A stretch of 64,000 bases of DNA, taken from Fodinibacter sp963707895. GTDB taxonomy: Bacteria; Actinomycetota; Actinomycetes; Actinomycetales; Dermatophilaceae. Within the stretch, counting starts at the first letter, position 1. Every line of letters starts with the position of its first letter. Positions 29,272 through 37,706 of the stretch are shown one piece after another. The notes beneath the pieces were generated by a model. That model saw only the letters and a program-made list of their open reading frames with translations. It was not told the DNA's origin and did no database searches. A program made the position numbers and the translations under genes. The DNA lies in the NCBI GenBank assembly GCA_963707895.1, contig CAVPRS010000001.1, forward strand, positions 176,331 through 240,330. The letters run 5' to 3'.

Positions 29272-30524
29272 GTGCCGTCGCCTCGGGGGCGGGCTCGCAG
29301 CTCGCCCCCGAGGACGCCGCCCGCGCCCTGGCCGAGATCGTCCGGGTCGCCGGGCGTGACGTCCTCGCCACCCTCGCCCGCTGGACCGGCAACCTCGCGC
29401 TCGCGGAGGACGCCGTGCAGGACGCCAGCCTGCGCGCGCTGCAGACCTGGCCGCGCGACGGTATCCCGGACAACCCGGTTGCCTGGCTGCGCACCACGGC
29501 CCGCCGGTGCGCGGTCGACCTGATCCGCCGCGAGTCGGCCCGCGGGCCCAAGGAGGCCCTCGCGTTCGGGTCGCTCACCGGCACCGTACTGGCGGAGGAG
29601 GACCCGGGGCCCGAGGTCGTCGAGGACGACCTGCTGCGGCTCGTGTTCACCTGCTGCCACCCCAGCCTCGCCCCGCAGACCCGGGTCGCCCTGGCGCTGC
29701 GCACCCTCTGCGGCCTCGGCACCGAGGAGGTCGCGCGCGCCCTCCTCGTCTCCGAGCCCACCATGGCCAAGCGCCTGACCCGCGCCCGGCAGAAGATCCG
29801 GCTGGCGGGCATCCCCTACCGGGTGCCGTCCGCCGACGACCTGCCCGAGCGCTGGGACACCGTGCTCGCCACGACCTACCTGATGTTCAACGAGGGGTAT
29901 GCCGCCACCGCCGGCCCCGAGCTGACCCGCCCGGCGCTGGTCGCCGAGGCGCTGCGGCTGACCCGGCTGCTCCACCGGCTGCGCCCCAACGACCCCGGGG
30001 CGACCGGCCTGCTCGCCCTGATCCTGCTCCAGGACTCGCGCCGCGCCGCCCGCACCGACGTCGACGGGGCCGCCGTGCTGCTGGCCGACCAGGACAGCAC
30101 GAGGTGGGACCGGGCCGCCATCGCCGAGGCGGTGCCGCTCGTGGGCGAGGGGCTGCGGCTGTCGCCGGCGCACCCCGACCCGTACGTGGTGCAGGCCGCG
30201 ATCGCCGCCTGCCACGCGCTCGCCCCGTCGTGGGAGGACACCGACTGGTCGGCCATCGAGTCCTGGTACGAGGTGCTGCTGCGGGTCGACGACGGCCCGG
30301 TGGTGCGGCTCAACCACGCCGTCGCCGTGGCGGAGTCGCGCGGCCCGCAGCAGGGGCTCGACCTCGTCGACGCGATCGACGGCCTGCGCGACTACCCGCT
30401 CTGGCACGCGACTCGGGCCGCCCTGCTGCGGCGCCTCGACCGGCCGGGCGAGGCCGCCGCCGCCGACGACAAGGCCCGCCGCCTGCCGCTCAACGAGGTG
30501 CAACGCGACCTGCTCGACCGCTGA
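29268..30524 (+). CDS. ECF42-type RNA polymerase sigma factor with C-terminal TPR-like extension
   Basis: A 418-residue sigma factor. Region 2 spans about residues 20-90 (LAEDAVQDASLRALQTWP and WLRTTARRCAVDLIRR). Region 4 spans about 125-175 (LCGLGTEEVARALLVSEPTMAKRLTRARQKIR). A long helical C-terminal domain follows (YLMFNEGYAAT, LRPNDPGATGLLALILL, VVRLNHAVAVAES), the DUF6596 / TPR-like extension that defines group ECF42 and is needed for activity in studied members. No anti-sigma factor is encoded nearby, which is normal for this group. The GTG start overlaps the DGPF gene. What signal it answers is unknown. Confidence 0.9.
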   Translation: MSAVASGAGSQLAPEDAARALAEIVRVAGRDVLATLARWTGNLALAEDAVQDASLRALQTWPRDGIPDNPVAWLRTTARRCAVDLIRRESARGPKEALAFGSLTGTVLAEEDPGPEVVEDDLLRLVFTCCHPSLAPQTRVALALRTLCGLGTEEVARALLVSEPTMAKRLTRARQKIRLAGIPYRVPSADDLPERWDTVLATTYLMFNEGYAATAGPELTRPALVAEALRLTRLLHRLRPNDPGATGLLALILLQDSRRAARTDVDGAAVLLADQDSTRWDRAAIAEAVPLVGEGLRLSPAHPDPYVVQAAIAACHALAPSWEDTDWSAIESWYEVLLRVDDGPVVRLNHAVAVAESRGPQQGLDLVDAIDGLRDYPLWHATRAALLRRLDRPGEAAAADDKARRLPLNEVQRDLLDR

Positions 30525-30689
30525 CCGGAGGGCAGGTCACCACTGAGACATCGTTGTGCCCGGGGATAACTCTCTGTTGGAATACGCATAAGCAGGCGAC
30601 GGTTGCCATCGTCGTCGGCTCCGCCGAGCCGGATGCCGTGTGCCCACTCAGGGTGCGTGGCCGGCCCCGTTCCAGCGAAAGGCCCCGCG

Positions 30690-31619
30690 ATGCCCATCCT
30701 CGACGACGTGACCCAGGCCGTCGGCAACACCCCGCTCGTCCGGCTCAACCGGATCATCGACGGAGACGCGATCGTTGCCGCCAAGCTCGAGTTCTACAAC
30801 CCGGCGAGCTCGGTGAAGGACCGCATCGGCGTCGCGATCATCGACGCGGCCGAGGCGTCGGGTGACCTCACGCCCGGTGGCACGGTCGTCGAGGCCACGT
30901 CGGGCAACACCGGCATTGCGCTCGCCATGGTCGGCGCGGCACGTGGCTACAAGGTCGTGCTCGCTATGCCCGAGTCGATGAGCAAGGAGCGTCGCGCGCT
31001 GCTGCGCGCCTACGGTGCCGAGCTGATCCTCACCGACCCGTCGGTCGGCATGAAGGGCGCCGTCGCCAAGGCCGAGGAGATCGTCGCCGAGCGCGAGGGG
31101 GCCGTGCTGGCGCGCCAGTTCGCCAACGTCGCGAACCCGGAGATCCACCGCAAGACCACGGCCGAGGAGATCTGGAAGGACACCGACGGCGCGGTCGACA
31201 TCGTCGTGGCCGGCATCGGCACCGGTGGCACCATCACCGGCGTCGGCCAGGTGCTGAAGGCCCGCAAGCCCGGCGTGCAGATCATCGCCGTCGAGCCCGA
31301 GGAGTCCCCGATCCTCAACGGCGGCGCCCCCGGCCCGCACAAGATCCAGGGCATCGGCGCCAACTTCGTTCCCGAGATCCTCGACACGACCGTCTACGAC
31401 GAGGTGATCGACGTCAACGCCGAGACCTCGGTGAAGTGGGCCCGCCGTGCCGCCGTCGAGGAGGGCCTGCTCGTGGGCATCTCCTCCGGCGCCGCGCTCG
31501 CCGCCGCCAACCAGGTGGCCTCCCGGCCCGAGAACGCCGGCAAGACCATCGTCGTCATCATCCCGAGCTTCGGTGAGCGGTACCTCTCCACCATCTTGTT
31601 CGAGGGTCTCGTCGACTGA
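30690..31619 (+). CDS. cysK: cysteine synthase A (O-acetylserine sulfhydrylase)
   Basis: A 309-residue pyridoxal-phosphate enzyme making cysteine from O-acetylserine and sulfide. The PLP lysine is in NPASSVKDRIG (Lys about residue 44). The substrate loop is TSGNTGIALA (about 71-80), the phosphate-binding loop GIGTGGTITGVG (about 176-187), and the C-terminal Ser of the PLP ring site in LVGISSGAALA. Length and motifs are standard for CysK. It is followed after one base by cysE, so the two enzymes of the pathway are co-transcribed. A weak gaaagg ribosome-binding site lies nine bases before the ATG. Confidence 0.95.
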   Translation: MPILDDVTQAVGNTPLVRLNRIIDGDAIVAAKLEFYNPASSVKDRIGVAIIDAAEASGDLTPGGTVVEATSGNTGIALAMVGAARGYKVVLAMPESMSKERRALLRAYGAELILTDPSVGMKGAVAKAEEIVAEREGAVLARQFANVANPEIHRKTTAEEIWKDTDGAVDIVVAGIGTGGTITGVGQVLKARKPGVQIIAVEPEESPILNGGAPGPHKIQGIGANFVPEILDTTVYDEVIDVNAETSVKWARRAAVEEGLLVGISSGAALAAANQVASRPENAGKTIVVIIPSFGERYLSTILFEGLVD

Positions 31620-31620
31620 C

Positions 31621-32214
31621 ATGTCCATCATCCGTGCAGCCCGGGCGAGCATCCGCGAGGATCTCGACGCCGCCATGCGGCGTGATCCCGCCGCCGAGAA
31701 CCGGTTCGACGTGGCCGTGAACTCGCCTGGGCTGCACGCGATCTGGGCCTACCGGGGTCTGCACCGGCTGTGGCAGAAGCCCGGTGGCAAGCCCACCGCC
31801 CGGGCCCTGTCCACGGTCGTGCGCTCGGTCACCGGGGTCGAGATCCACCCCGGCGCGCAGATCGGCCGCCGGTTCTTCATCGACCACGGGATGGGCGTGG
31901 TCATCGGCGCGACCGCCGTCGTCGGCGACGACGTGATGCTCTACCACGGCGTCACGCTGGGCGGACGCACCATGGCCCGCGGCACCAAGCGGCACCCGAC
32001 CGTCGGCGACCGGGTCACCATCGGCGCCGGCGCCCGCGTGCTCGGCAACATCGACATCGGCGACGACGTGCAGATCGGCGCCAACTCGGTCGTCGTGAAG
32101 CCGGTGCCCGCCGGCGCGGTCGCGACCGGCATCCCGGCTCGGATCCGCTTCCCCGAGCGGCCCGACGAGGACCCCTACGACGCCTTGTTCGCCGAGCCCG
32201 CGCTGTTCATCTGA
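31621..32214 (+). CDS. cysE: serine O-acetyltransferase
   Basis: A 197-residue short-form serine acetyltransferase (EpsC/CysE). A helical N-terminus (REDLDAAMRRDPAAENRFDV) precedes a left-handed beta-helix of hexapeptide repeats: VEIHPGAQIGRRFFIDHG, VVIGATAVVGDDVMLYHGVT and GRVLGNIDIG-type coils. The catalytic His-Asp pair is in FIDHGMGVVIGATA, and HGVTLGGR binds acetyl-CoA. It starts one base after cysK and supplies its substrate; the C-terminal Ile (ALFI) is the usual anchor by which CysE binds the CysK active site. Its 3' end overlaps the convergent CHAT gene by 40 bases. Confidence 0.95.
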   Translation: MSIIRAARASIREDLDAAMRRDPAAENRFDVAVNSPGLHAIWAYRGLHRLWQKPGGKPTARALSTVVRSVTGVEIHPGAQIGRRFFIDHGMGVVIGATAVVGDDVMLYHGVTLGGRTMARGTKRHPTVGDRVTIGAGARVLGNIDIGDDVQIGANSVVVKPVPAGAVATGIPARIRFPERPDEDPYDALFAEPALFI

Positions 32215-34793
32215 CGGGTCGTCGGCGGCGCGGTCCCGGCGTGCGTGGGCAGCGGTGCCCAGTCGGCGCCGTAGGCACAGAACAGGCGCCCCTCCTCGAC
32301 TCCCGCGCTCGCGATCTCGAGCGCCTCGGCGGCGTCGAGGCCCTGCGCGAGCACCCGGTGGTAGGCCGTCATCACGGCGTGCGCGTCCTCGTCGCCGACC
32401 GGGCCCACTGCCGCGACCACCGATCGCACCCCGGTGGCGAGCAGGCTGGCCGTGAGCCCCAGCGCCTCGTCGCCGACCCGCACGTGGGTGCGTCCGACCT
32501 CGCACGACGAGAGCACGACGTGCTCGGCTCCGACACCGCTGCGCTGGAACTCGTGGGCGAACACCGGGCCGTCGCCCATGACCACGGAGGAGAACAGCGG
32601 GCTCTCGTCCTGGTGGATGCCGTGGGCGGCCACGTGCACGATGGTCGCCGTGGCCAGCGCCGAGCGCAGCTGCTCGCCGGTGGCCACCCGCCCGGGGCCC
32701 TGGCCGTGGACGCCCCACACCTGCCCGACGTCGCGAGCCTCGCTCGTGGCGCGCGCCAGGCCAGGGCCGGCCAGTGCGACGACATGCTGCTCGACGTCCG
32801 CACGGGCAACGGTGTCGGCGACGGTCGCCGACCGCCGCGCCCAGAAGGTCGCCGACGGGGCCACGGTCACCACCCGACCGCGGATGCCGGGCACCATCCG
32901 CCAGGGCAGCGATGCCAGCGAGCTCGAGGGGATGACGACGACCCGGTGGGCGCGGGGCAGCACCGGCGCGAGGGCCTCGCCCAGGGCGGCCGCGGTGCGC
33001 AGCATCGAGCGCTCGATGACCTCCTCGAGCACCGTGCCTCGGGCCAGGCGGCGGGTGGCGAGGTCGGCACGCAACCGGGCGGCCGCCTCGACCACCTGCC
33101 CGCCGTCGGCGACCCGGGTCAGCTTCGCCCCGCTCGGGGTCACCGTCACCGCCCAGAGCCGGTCGCGGTGGATGAACAGGCTGAGCAACCCCGCGTGGGC
33201 CTGCTCCAGCAGCGGCCGGAGCGCGGCGACGGTGACCGGGCGCTCCGCGGCCTGCTTCTGGTCGGGGCCGGACTGCTCGAGGTCACGCCGTGCCACGGCC
33301 CGCTCGGCCTGCCGCGCTGCGGACTCGAGCGCCGCCCGCCGCTGCGGGTCGGAGGCGTCGAAGGCCTCGGCGTGCAGCCGGCGGGCGTCCGCCGTCAGGC
33401 GGGCCAGCTCGACGTCGGGTGAGGCGGCCAGCGGAGGCAGGCGCTGGGACACCCCGCGCCACAGCTCGGTGGCGTCGAACACCTGCGCGGGTGAACCGCT
33501 GGCAATGGCCAGGTCGAGGTGGGCGTCGCGCAGCCGGCTGGTGTGCAGGGCAGCAGCGGTTCTGGAGTCGATGGACGTGTGCCGCGCCTGTTCGGCGGCG
33601 AGACGGTGCGCGCCACGGCGCAGCTCGCGGCGCACCAGGTCGGGGCGACCCTCGGCCTCGTGCAGCTCGGCCAGGGCCAGGGTGCGCTGCAGGCGCAGGG
33701 GGAAGGAGGCCGCGCGACGCACCTCGGGTCGGGCCAGGAGGCGGCGGGCCTCCTCGACCCGACCGACGAAGGCGTTGGCCTCGGCGGCCAGGACGGCGGC
33801 CTCGGCGCCGACGGCACTGGTCTGGGCCGGTCCGTCGGCCAGGGCCGACAGCGTCTGCGCGGTGACGGTGGGGTTGCGTCGGGAGAGGACCTCGGCCTCG
33901 AGGCGGAGCAGCGATGCGCGCACCTGCCACGACTGCTCCGACCCGCGGGCGAAGCGACGTTCGGCGCGGGCCGCGAAGCGTCGGGCGTCGACGTGCTCGT
34001 GCCGCAGGAGGGCCAGCCGGGCACGCTCCAGGTCCGCCTCGGCGACGTCGTGCGCGATCCCGCCTGCGCGCGCCGCCTGCTCGCCCTCCTCGAGGGTCTC
34101 CATGGCCTGGTCGATCAGGCCGGCCTCGGACAGCACCCTCGCCCGGTCGAGCACGGCGGCGGGCGGCAGCAGGTCGCCACCGAGGGCTCGGGCCTGCTCC
34201 ATGAGGCTCAGCGCACGGGGCAGGTTGCCCAGCAACATCTGGAGCCGGCCGCGATTGTGCAGGGCGGCGACGGCCAGGTCGGGGAAGCCGAGGGCGACGG
34301 CATCCTGGTGTGCCCGCCTGAGCCGGACGTCGCTGTCGTGGTAGCGGCCCAGGAACTGGTAGGTGAGCCCGAGGTTGAGGTGGAGCAGGCAGCGCGTCCT
34401 CGGGGCCACGTCCGCCGTGAGCGAGACACCCTCGAGCAGCTCACGGGTGCGGTCCCACTCACCGACGCGCCCGTGCAGGGTCGCACGTTGGACGACGGCC
34501 AGGGACTGCACATGGCCGGACCGTTCGCCGGCGAGGAGCGTGTCGGCGAGGTCGAGCAGGCCGAAGGCGCCGTCCCGGTCGCCGCGCTGCACCCGCGACA
34601 CCGCATGGGTCACGTGCACCCTGGCCCGCAGCACAGCGTCGTCCGGTAGGTCGGACGCCTCGTCGAGGCGACGGATCGCTCGACGGAGCAGGGACTCGGC
34701 GCGCGCGGGCGTTCCCGCGGCGTTGGCGAGAACCGCTTCCTCGACGAGGCGGGTGACGTGGTCGTTCAGGTCGCGGCGGATCTGTGCCCTCAG
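32175..34793 (-). CDS. TPR-CHAT protein (caspase-like protease domain), CTG start
   Basis: An 872-residue cytosolic protein without signal peptide or membrane helix. Residues 1 to about 500 are helical repeats of TPR type (for example RTRCLLHLNLGLTYQFLGRY and NRGRLQMLLGNLPRALSLM). The C-terminal ~300 residues are a CHAT domain (PF12770) with the catalytic His in VHVAAHGIHQDESPLF and the Cys in HVVLSSCEVGRTHVRVGDEA. CHAT domains are cysteine peptidases of the caspase/separase clan; known examples act in regulated cell death and in type III-E CRISPR. It is the last gene of a four-gene coupled operon. The start is inferred: CTG overlaps the preceding stop (CTGA) behind a GTGGAG site, and no ATG, GTG or TTG lies near the first helix. 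Confidence 0.85.
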   Translation of the reverse strand: MRAQIRRDLNDHVTRLVEEAVLANAAGTPARAESLLRRAIRRLDEASDLPDDAVLRARVHVTHAVSRVQRGDRDGAFGLLDLADTLLAGERSGHVQSLAVVQRATLHGRVGEWDRTRELLEGVSLTADVAPRTRCLLHLNLGLTYQFLGRYHDSDVRLRRAHQDAVALGFPDLAVAALHNRGRLQMLLGNLPRALSLMEQARALGGDLLPPAAVLDRARVLSEAGLIDQAMETLEEGEQAARAGGIAHDVAEADLERARLALLRHEHVDARRFAARAERRFARGSEQSWQVRASLLRLEAEVLSRRNPTVTAQTLSALADGPAQTSAVGAEAAVLAAEANAFVGRVEEARRLLARPEVRRAASFPLRLQRTLALAELHEAEGRPDLVRRELRRGAHRLAAEQARHTSIDSRTAAALHTSRLRDAHLDLAIASGSPAQVFDATELWRGVSQRLPPLAASPDVELARLTADARRLHAEAFDASDPQRRAALESAARQAERAVARRDLEQSGPDQKQAAERPVTVAALRPLLEQAHAGLLSLFIHRDRLWAVTVTPSGAKLTRVADGGQVVEAAARLRADLATRRLARGTVLEEVIERSMLRTAAALGEALAPVLPRAHRVVVIPSSSLASLPWRMVPGIRGRVVTVAPSATFWARRSATVADTVARADVEQHVVALAGPGLARATSEARDVGQVWGVHGQGPGRVATGEQLRSALATATIVHVAAHGIHQDESPLFSSVVMGDGPVFAHEFQRSGVGAEHVVLSSCEVGRTHVRVGDEALGLTASLLATGVRSVVAAVGPVGDEDAHAVMTAYHRVLAQGLDAAEALEIASAGVEEGRLFCAYGADWAPLPTHAGTAPPTTRQMNSAGSANKAS

Positions 34794-35278
34794 ATCTCCA
34801 CGGTGGGCGTGATGACCGGTCGCTCGGCGTCCTCGGGGAGGAAGACGAACCGCACGAGGCCACGCGGCGCGGGATCGATGGTGAACCGGCCATCGTCGTC
34901 GACCTCGGCGGTGATGGTGCGGGTCGCCGTACGGATCTCGACCTTCACCCGTGAGTCGTGACCGGTGACCCACCCGTCGACGCGGACCTCGTCGGCGTCG
35001 ATCGGCGACATCGTGACCATCACCGAGATCGTCTCGGCGCTGAAGGTCAGGGTCTGCGTGTGGGTGTACTCGGAGCGGGCGAGGGCGGTCTCGGCGCCCA
35101 CCCGCTGCAGCTCGGCGACCTCGGCGTGCATGGCCTGCACGGTGAGGGCGAACTTGATGTCCTCGGTGAGTCCGGCCGGCACGGGGTCGGCCGCGCGGAA
35201 GACCTCCGCGACGGTGTCGAGGATCGTGCGGTCGACGTCGTCGAGGGGCTGGTCTGCGATGTCACGGTCGGTGCTCAC
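34790..35278 (-). CDS. uncharacterised 162-residue protein of the CHAT-protease operon
   Basis: The N-terminal ~85 residues are helical (LDDVDRTILDTVAEVFRAADPVPAGL, then FALTVQAMHAEVAELQRV). The C-terminal ~75 residues are predicted beta (FSAETISVMVTM, RVDGWVTG, VKVEIRTATRTITAEVDDDGRFTI, LVRFVFLP), resembling a carboxypeptidase-regulatory-like or transthyretin-like sandwich. No membrane helix or metal motif. It is wedged between a sigma factor (GTGA overlap) and the CHAT gene (CTGA overlap), a position in which anti-sigma factors or adaptors are often found. A binding role (sigma or CHAT partner) is inference only. Confidence 0.75.
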   Translation of the reverse strand: MSTDRDIADQPLDDVDRTILDTVAEVFRAADPVPAGLTEDIKFALTVQAMHAEVAELQRVGAETALARSEYTHTQTLTFSAETISVMVTMSPIDADEVRVDGWVTGHDSRVKVEIRTATRTITAEVDDDGRFTIDPAPRGLVRFVFLPEDAERPVITPTVEI

Positions 35279-35859
35279 AGGGCACCTCCTTCCCAGGCGG
35301 GATCGTTGGCGAGAGCGGAGCGGAGCTTGGCGAGGCAGCGACCTCGGGTGGGACCGATGCTTCCCATCGGCATCTTCAGCGCCTCCGAGACGGCGGCGTA
35401 GTCGGGTCGTTCGGCGAACGCGATGACGCGCAGCAGGGCCTGGCACTTCGGCGGGAGGTCCTCGAAGTGGGTCCACAGCACGCGGTGCCCCTCGCGTCGC
35501 AGCGCGACGGACTCGGGGTCGGGCAGCCGGTCGGGGAGGTTCTCGTCGATGTCGTGGTCGTCGCGGCCGTTGGCCTTCTGCACCCGCCAGGCCTCGCGGC
35601 GCACGGTGACGATGAGCCAACCCATGACCGCCTGCGGATCCTTGATCCGCTCGCAGTTCTCGACCAGCCGCAGCCACGAGGTCTGCACGGCGTCCTGGGC
35701 CACGCCTTCTGGCACGCTCTGCGCCCGCGCGGTGTGCCAGAGCACGGGGGTGAGCAGGTCGACGAGCTCGTCCATGGCCCGGATGTCGCCGCCCCGGTAG
35801 GCGGTGAAGGCAACGGCCGCCCGGGTCGCGAGCGACTGCACGGTGTCGTCGGCGGCCAT
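35275..35859 (-). CDS. sigma-70 family (ECF-like) RNA polymerase sigma factor
   Basis: A 194-residue sigma factor with only regions 2 and 4. Region 2 covers about residues 20-95 (AMDELVDLLTPVLWHTARA, AQDAVQTSWLRLVENCERI, VMGWLIVTVRREAWRV). Region 4 covers about 130-185 (FEDLPPKCQALLRVIAF, YAAVSEALKMPMGSIGPTRGRC). The acidic linker DDHDIDENLPDRLPDPE separates them. Start overlaps the stop of the protease gene (TGATG) and its stop overlaps the next start (GTGA). A sigma factor inside a protease operon suggests that the operon, or a wider regulon, is induced when the sigma factor is freed; the regulator is not obvious. Confidence 0.88.
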   Translation of the reverse strand: MAADDTVQSLATRAAVAFTAYRGGDIRAMDELVDLLTPVLWHTARAQSVPEGVAQDAVQTSWLRLVENCERIKDPQAVMGWLIVTVRREAWRVQKANGRDDHDIDENLPDRLPDPESVALRREGHRVLWTHFEDLPPKCQALLRVIAFAERPDYAAVSEALKMPMGSIGPTRGRCLAKLRSALANDPAWEGGAL

Positions 35860-37706
35860 CACGCCTCCTTCGGGGGGAAGCGCTCGGCCTGCGCCTGCGC
35901 GATGACCTGCGTGGACGCGGCGCGAGCTCGTGACTGTGTCCCCGTGACGGCGATGCCGCCGCCGACGATCTGCCTGGCGATCTCGCCCGCGATCCACGGC
36001 GAGGCGAACGAGGTCCCGCTCCACACCGCGAAGCCCGAACGGAAGTCGTCGAAGTCGACTCCGGAGCGTGGTCCCGGGCCGAAGCCGTCGACACTGAGCA
36101 GGGGGTTGAGCGACCCGCTGAGCGTGGTGGGCACCGTGCTCACGACTCCCGCACCGGGGGCGTGGGCGGTGACCCAGTCGCCGACGTTCGAGAAGAGGGC
36201 GATGCTGCGGTCGTCGGGGTTGGTGGCGCCGACCCCGACCAGGCCCTCGTGGCCGGGCTCGGCGAACGCGGCCGGGAAGAACCGCGCCCGGGTGGCGTCG
36301 TTGCCGGCGCACGCGACGACGACGACGCCCTCGTCGGCGAACTCCCGAAGGAGATCGGCCAGAGCGGTGTCGTCGGCCTCGTCGGGCGTCTCGTGGTAGT
36401 AGCCGAGCGAGAGGTTGACGACGTCGATGACACCGTGGGTGATCGTGCCCGGTGCCGCCTTCGCCGCACGGTGCCGGTCGAGGAGGGCGCTCAGCGCCGA
36501 GACGATGTCGTCCTCGAGGGCCGCGCCGTCGGACGCCATCACCGGGACGACCAGGATGACGGCCTCGGGGCAGCGCTGCCGGATCACGCCGGAGATGAAC
36601 GTCCCGTGACCGCACAGCACGTCGACCAGGCCGTTGACGTCGTCGATGATGACGCCGGTGTTCTCGGGGTCGCGCGAGGGCTCCTTCCACACGCCGACCG
36701 GCTCGCCACCGAAGGTCACGCGCCGGTGTGCACCGGGGCAGGTTCCGGTGCACTCCTCGGCCGTCGCGTCGGCGGCCTCGTCCGGGAACCAGGGGTGTTG
36801 GCCGAGCCCGGTGTCGAGCACCGCGATGACGGGCGCGTCGGCCGGGAGGGTCACGGCCTTGCGCGGGTCAGGTGCTGACCACACGACCGGACTGCGGCCA
36901 CCGATGCCGGGAGTGCCGTACTCGGCCAGCAGGCCGCCACCGCCCCAGACGCCACCGCCGCCGCCCCAGACGCCACCGCCGCCGCCCCAGACGCCGCCGC
37001 CGCCGCCCCAGACACCGCCGCCGCCGCCCCAGACTCCGCCGCCGGCGGTGAGCACGTGCTCGACGCTCACGCCGCTGGCCATGCTCCGGCCGCGACGGTC
37101 GCGGCGCTCGCGACGCTTCTTCTCGGCGTCGTCGATCTCGCCGTCGGGCGCCGGAAGCCGGCCCAGACCGAGCTTGTCGTAGAGCAGGGAGCCCCGCTCG
37201 GAGGTCTGCATCAGGGCGGTCTGGTAGAACCGCCAGGCGTCGGGCAGCTTGGTCGCCTTGGCGGGGTCGCGCGACAGTCGGACGCGCGTCACCGTGACGT
37301 GGGCGTCCGGCCCCAGGTTCTCGGCGACCTCGCCGCGGGCGGGTATCGACAGTGGCTCCCCAACGGGCTCGACCACGAAGGGGTCGGGGAGCTTCGAGGC
37401 GAGCTCGACCAGCTCGGCGACGCGGGTCGGCCGGTCGTCGGCGTCGAGCTCGGGGTCGCTCACGTCGCGGACCAGCAGGGTGTCGCCGACGTAGACGGTC
37501 GGCAGCGGCGTCGGCTGGCCCGGGGCCAGGGTCGCGGTGTCGGGGTCGAGCACCCGGGCACCGAGCCGGCGCGCCAGGAGTGGCGAGATCACGGGGGTCG
37601 GGGGGATCGAGCTCGGCCCGTCGGTCTGTGAGACAACGGGGCCCCGCGATCCGCCGTTCTTGGGCGTCTCCTCGCGTGGTGCCTGCTCGGGGGACTTGCC
37701 AGCCAT
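35859..37706 (-). CDS. cytosolic subtilisin-like serine protease (S8), first gene of CHAT operon
   Basis: A 615-residue protein without signal peptide. The N-terminal ~215 residues are unlike known propeptides (VYVGDTLLVRDVSD, DAWRFYQTALMQTSERG). Next come a basic linker (KKRRERRDRRGRS) and a Gly/Trp run of VWGGGGG heptads (about 225-265). The S8 catalytic domain has Asp in VIAVLDTGLGQHP, His in GHGTFISGVI, Asn in AGNDATRARFF and Ser in SGTSFASPW, so the triad is complete. An intracellular S8 enzyme with an N-terminal extension, next to a CHAT protease and a sigma factor, suggests a signalling or execution protease rather than a secreted digestive one. ATG chosen for its aggag site; a possible -10 box (TACGCT) lies at 37758-37753. 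Confidence 0.88.
   Translation of the reverse strand: MAGKSPEQAPREETPKNGGSRGPVVSQTDGPSSIPPTPVISPLLARRLGARVLDPDTATLAPGQPTPLPTVYVGDTLLVRDVSDPELDADDRPTRVAELVELASKLPDPFVVEPVGEPLSIPARGEVAENLGPDAHVTVTRVRLSRDPAKATKLPDAWRFYQTALMQTSERGSLLYDKLGLGRLPAPDGEIDDAEKKRRERRDRRGRSMASGVSVEHVLTAGGGVWGGGGGVWGGGGGVWGGGGGVWGGGGGVWGGGGLLAEYGTPGIGGRSPVVWSAPDPRKAVTLPADAPVIAVLDTGLGQHPWFPDEAADATAEECTGTCPGAHRRVTFGGEPVGVWKEPSRDPENTGVIIDDVNGLVDVLCGHGTFISGVIRQRCPEAVILVVPVMASDGAALEDDIVSALSALLDRHRAAKAAPGTITHGVIDVVNLSLGYYHETPDEADDTALADLLREFADEGVVVVACAGNDATRARFFPAAFAEPGHEGLVGVGATNPDDRSIALFSNVGDWVTAHAPGAGVVSTVPTTLSGSLNPLLSVDGFGPGPRSGVDFDDFRSGFAVWSGTSFASPWIAGEIARQIVGGGIAVTGTQSRARAASTQVIAQAQAERFPPKEA
36931..37050 (-). repeat. 21-bp coding repeat VWGGGGG
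   Basis: About six copies of a 21-bp unit encoding G-V-W-G-G-G-G, between the N-terminal region and the catalytic domain of the S8 protease. The identical copies are liable to copy-number change by slippage. Confidence 0.9.

Noticed and set aside
30525..30689. Riboswitch or T-box in front of cysK
   Set aside because: The 165-base leader shows no recognisable aptamer core or terminator-antiterminator pair.
32175..34793. CHAT protein as a Craspase (type III-E CRISPR) partner
   Set aside because: No Cas7-11, repeats or other CRISPR components in the window; the neighbours are an S8 protease and a sigma factor.
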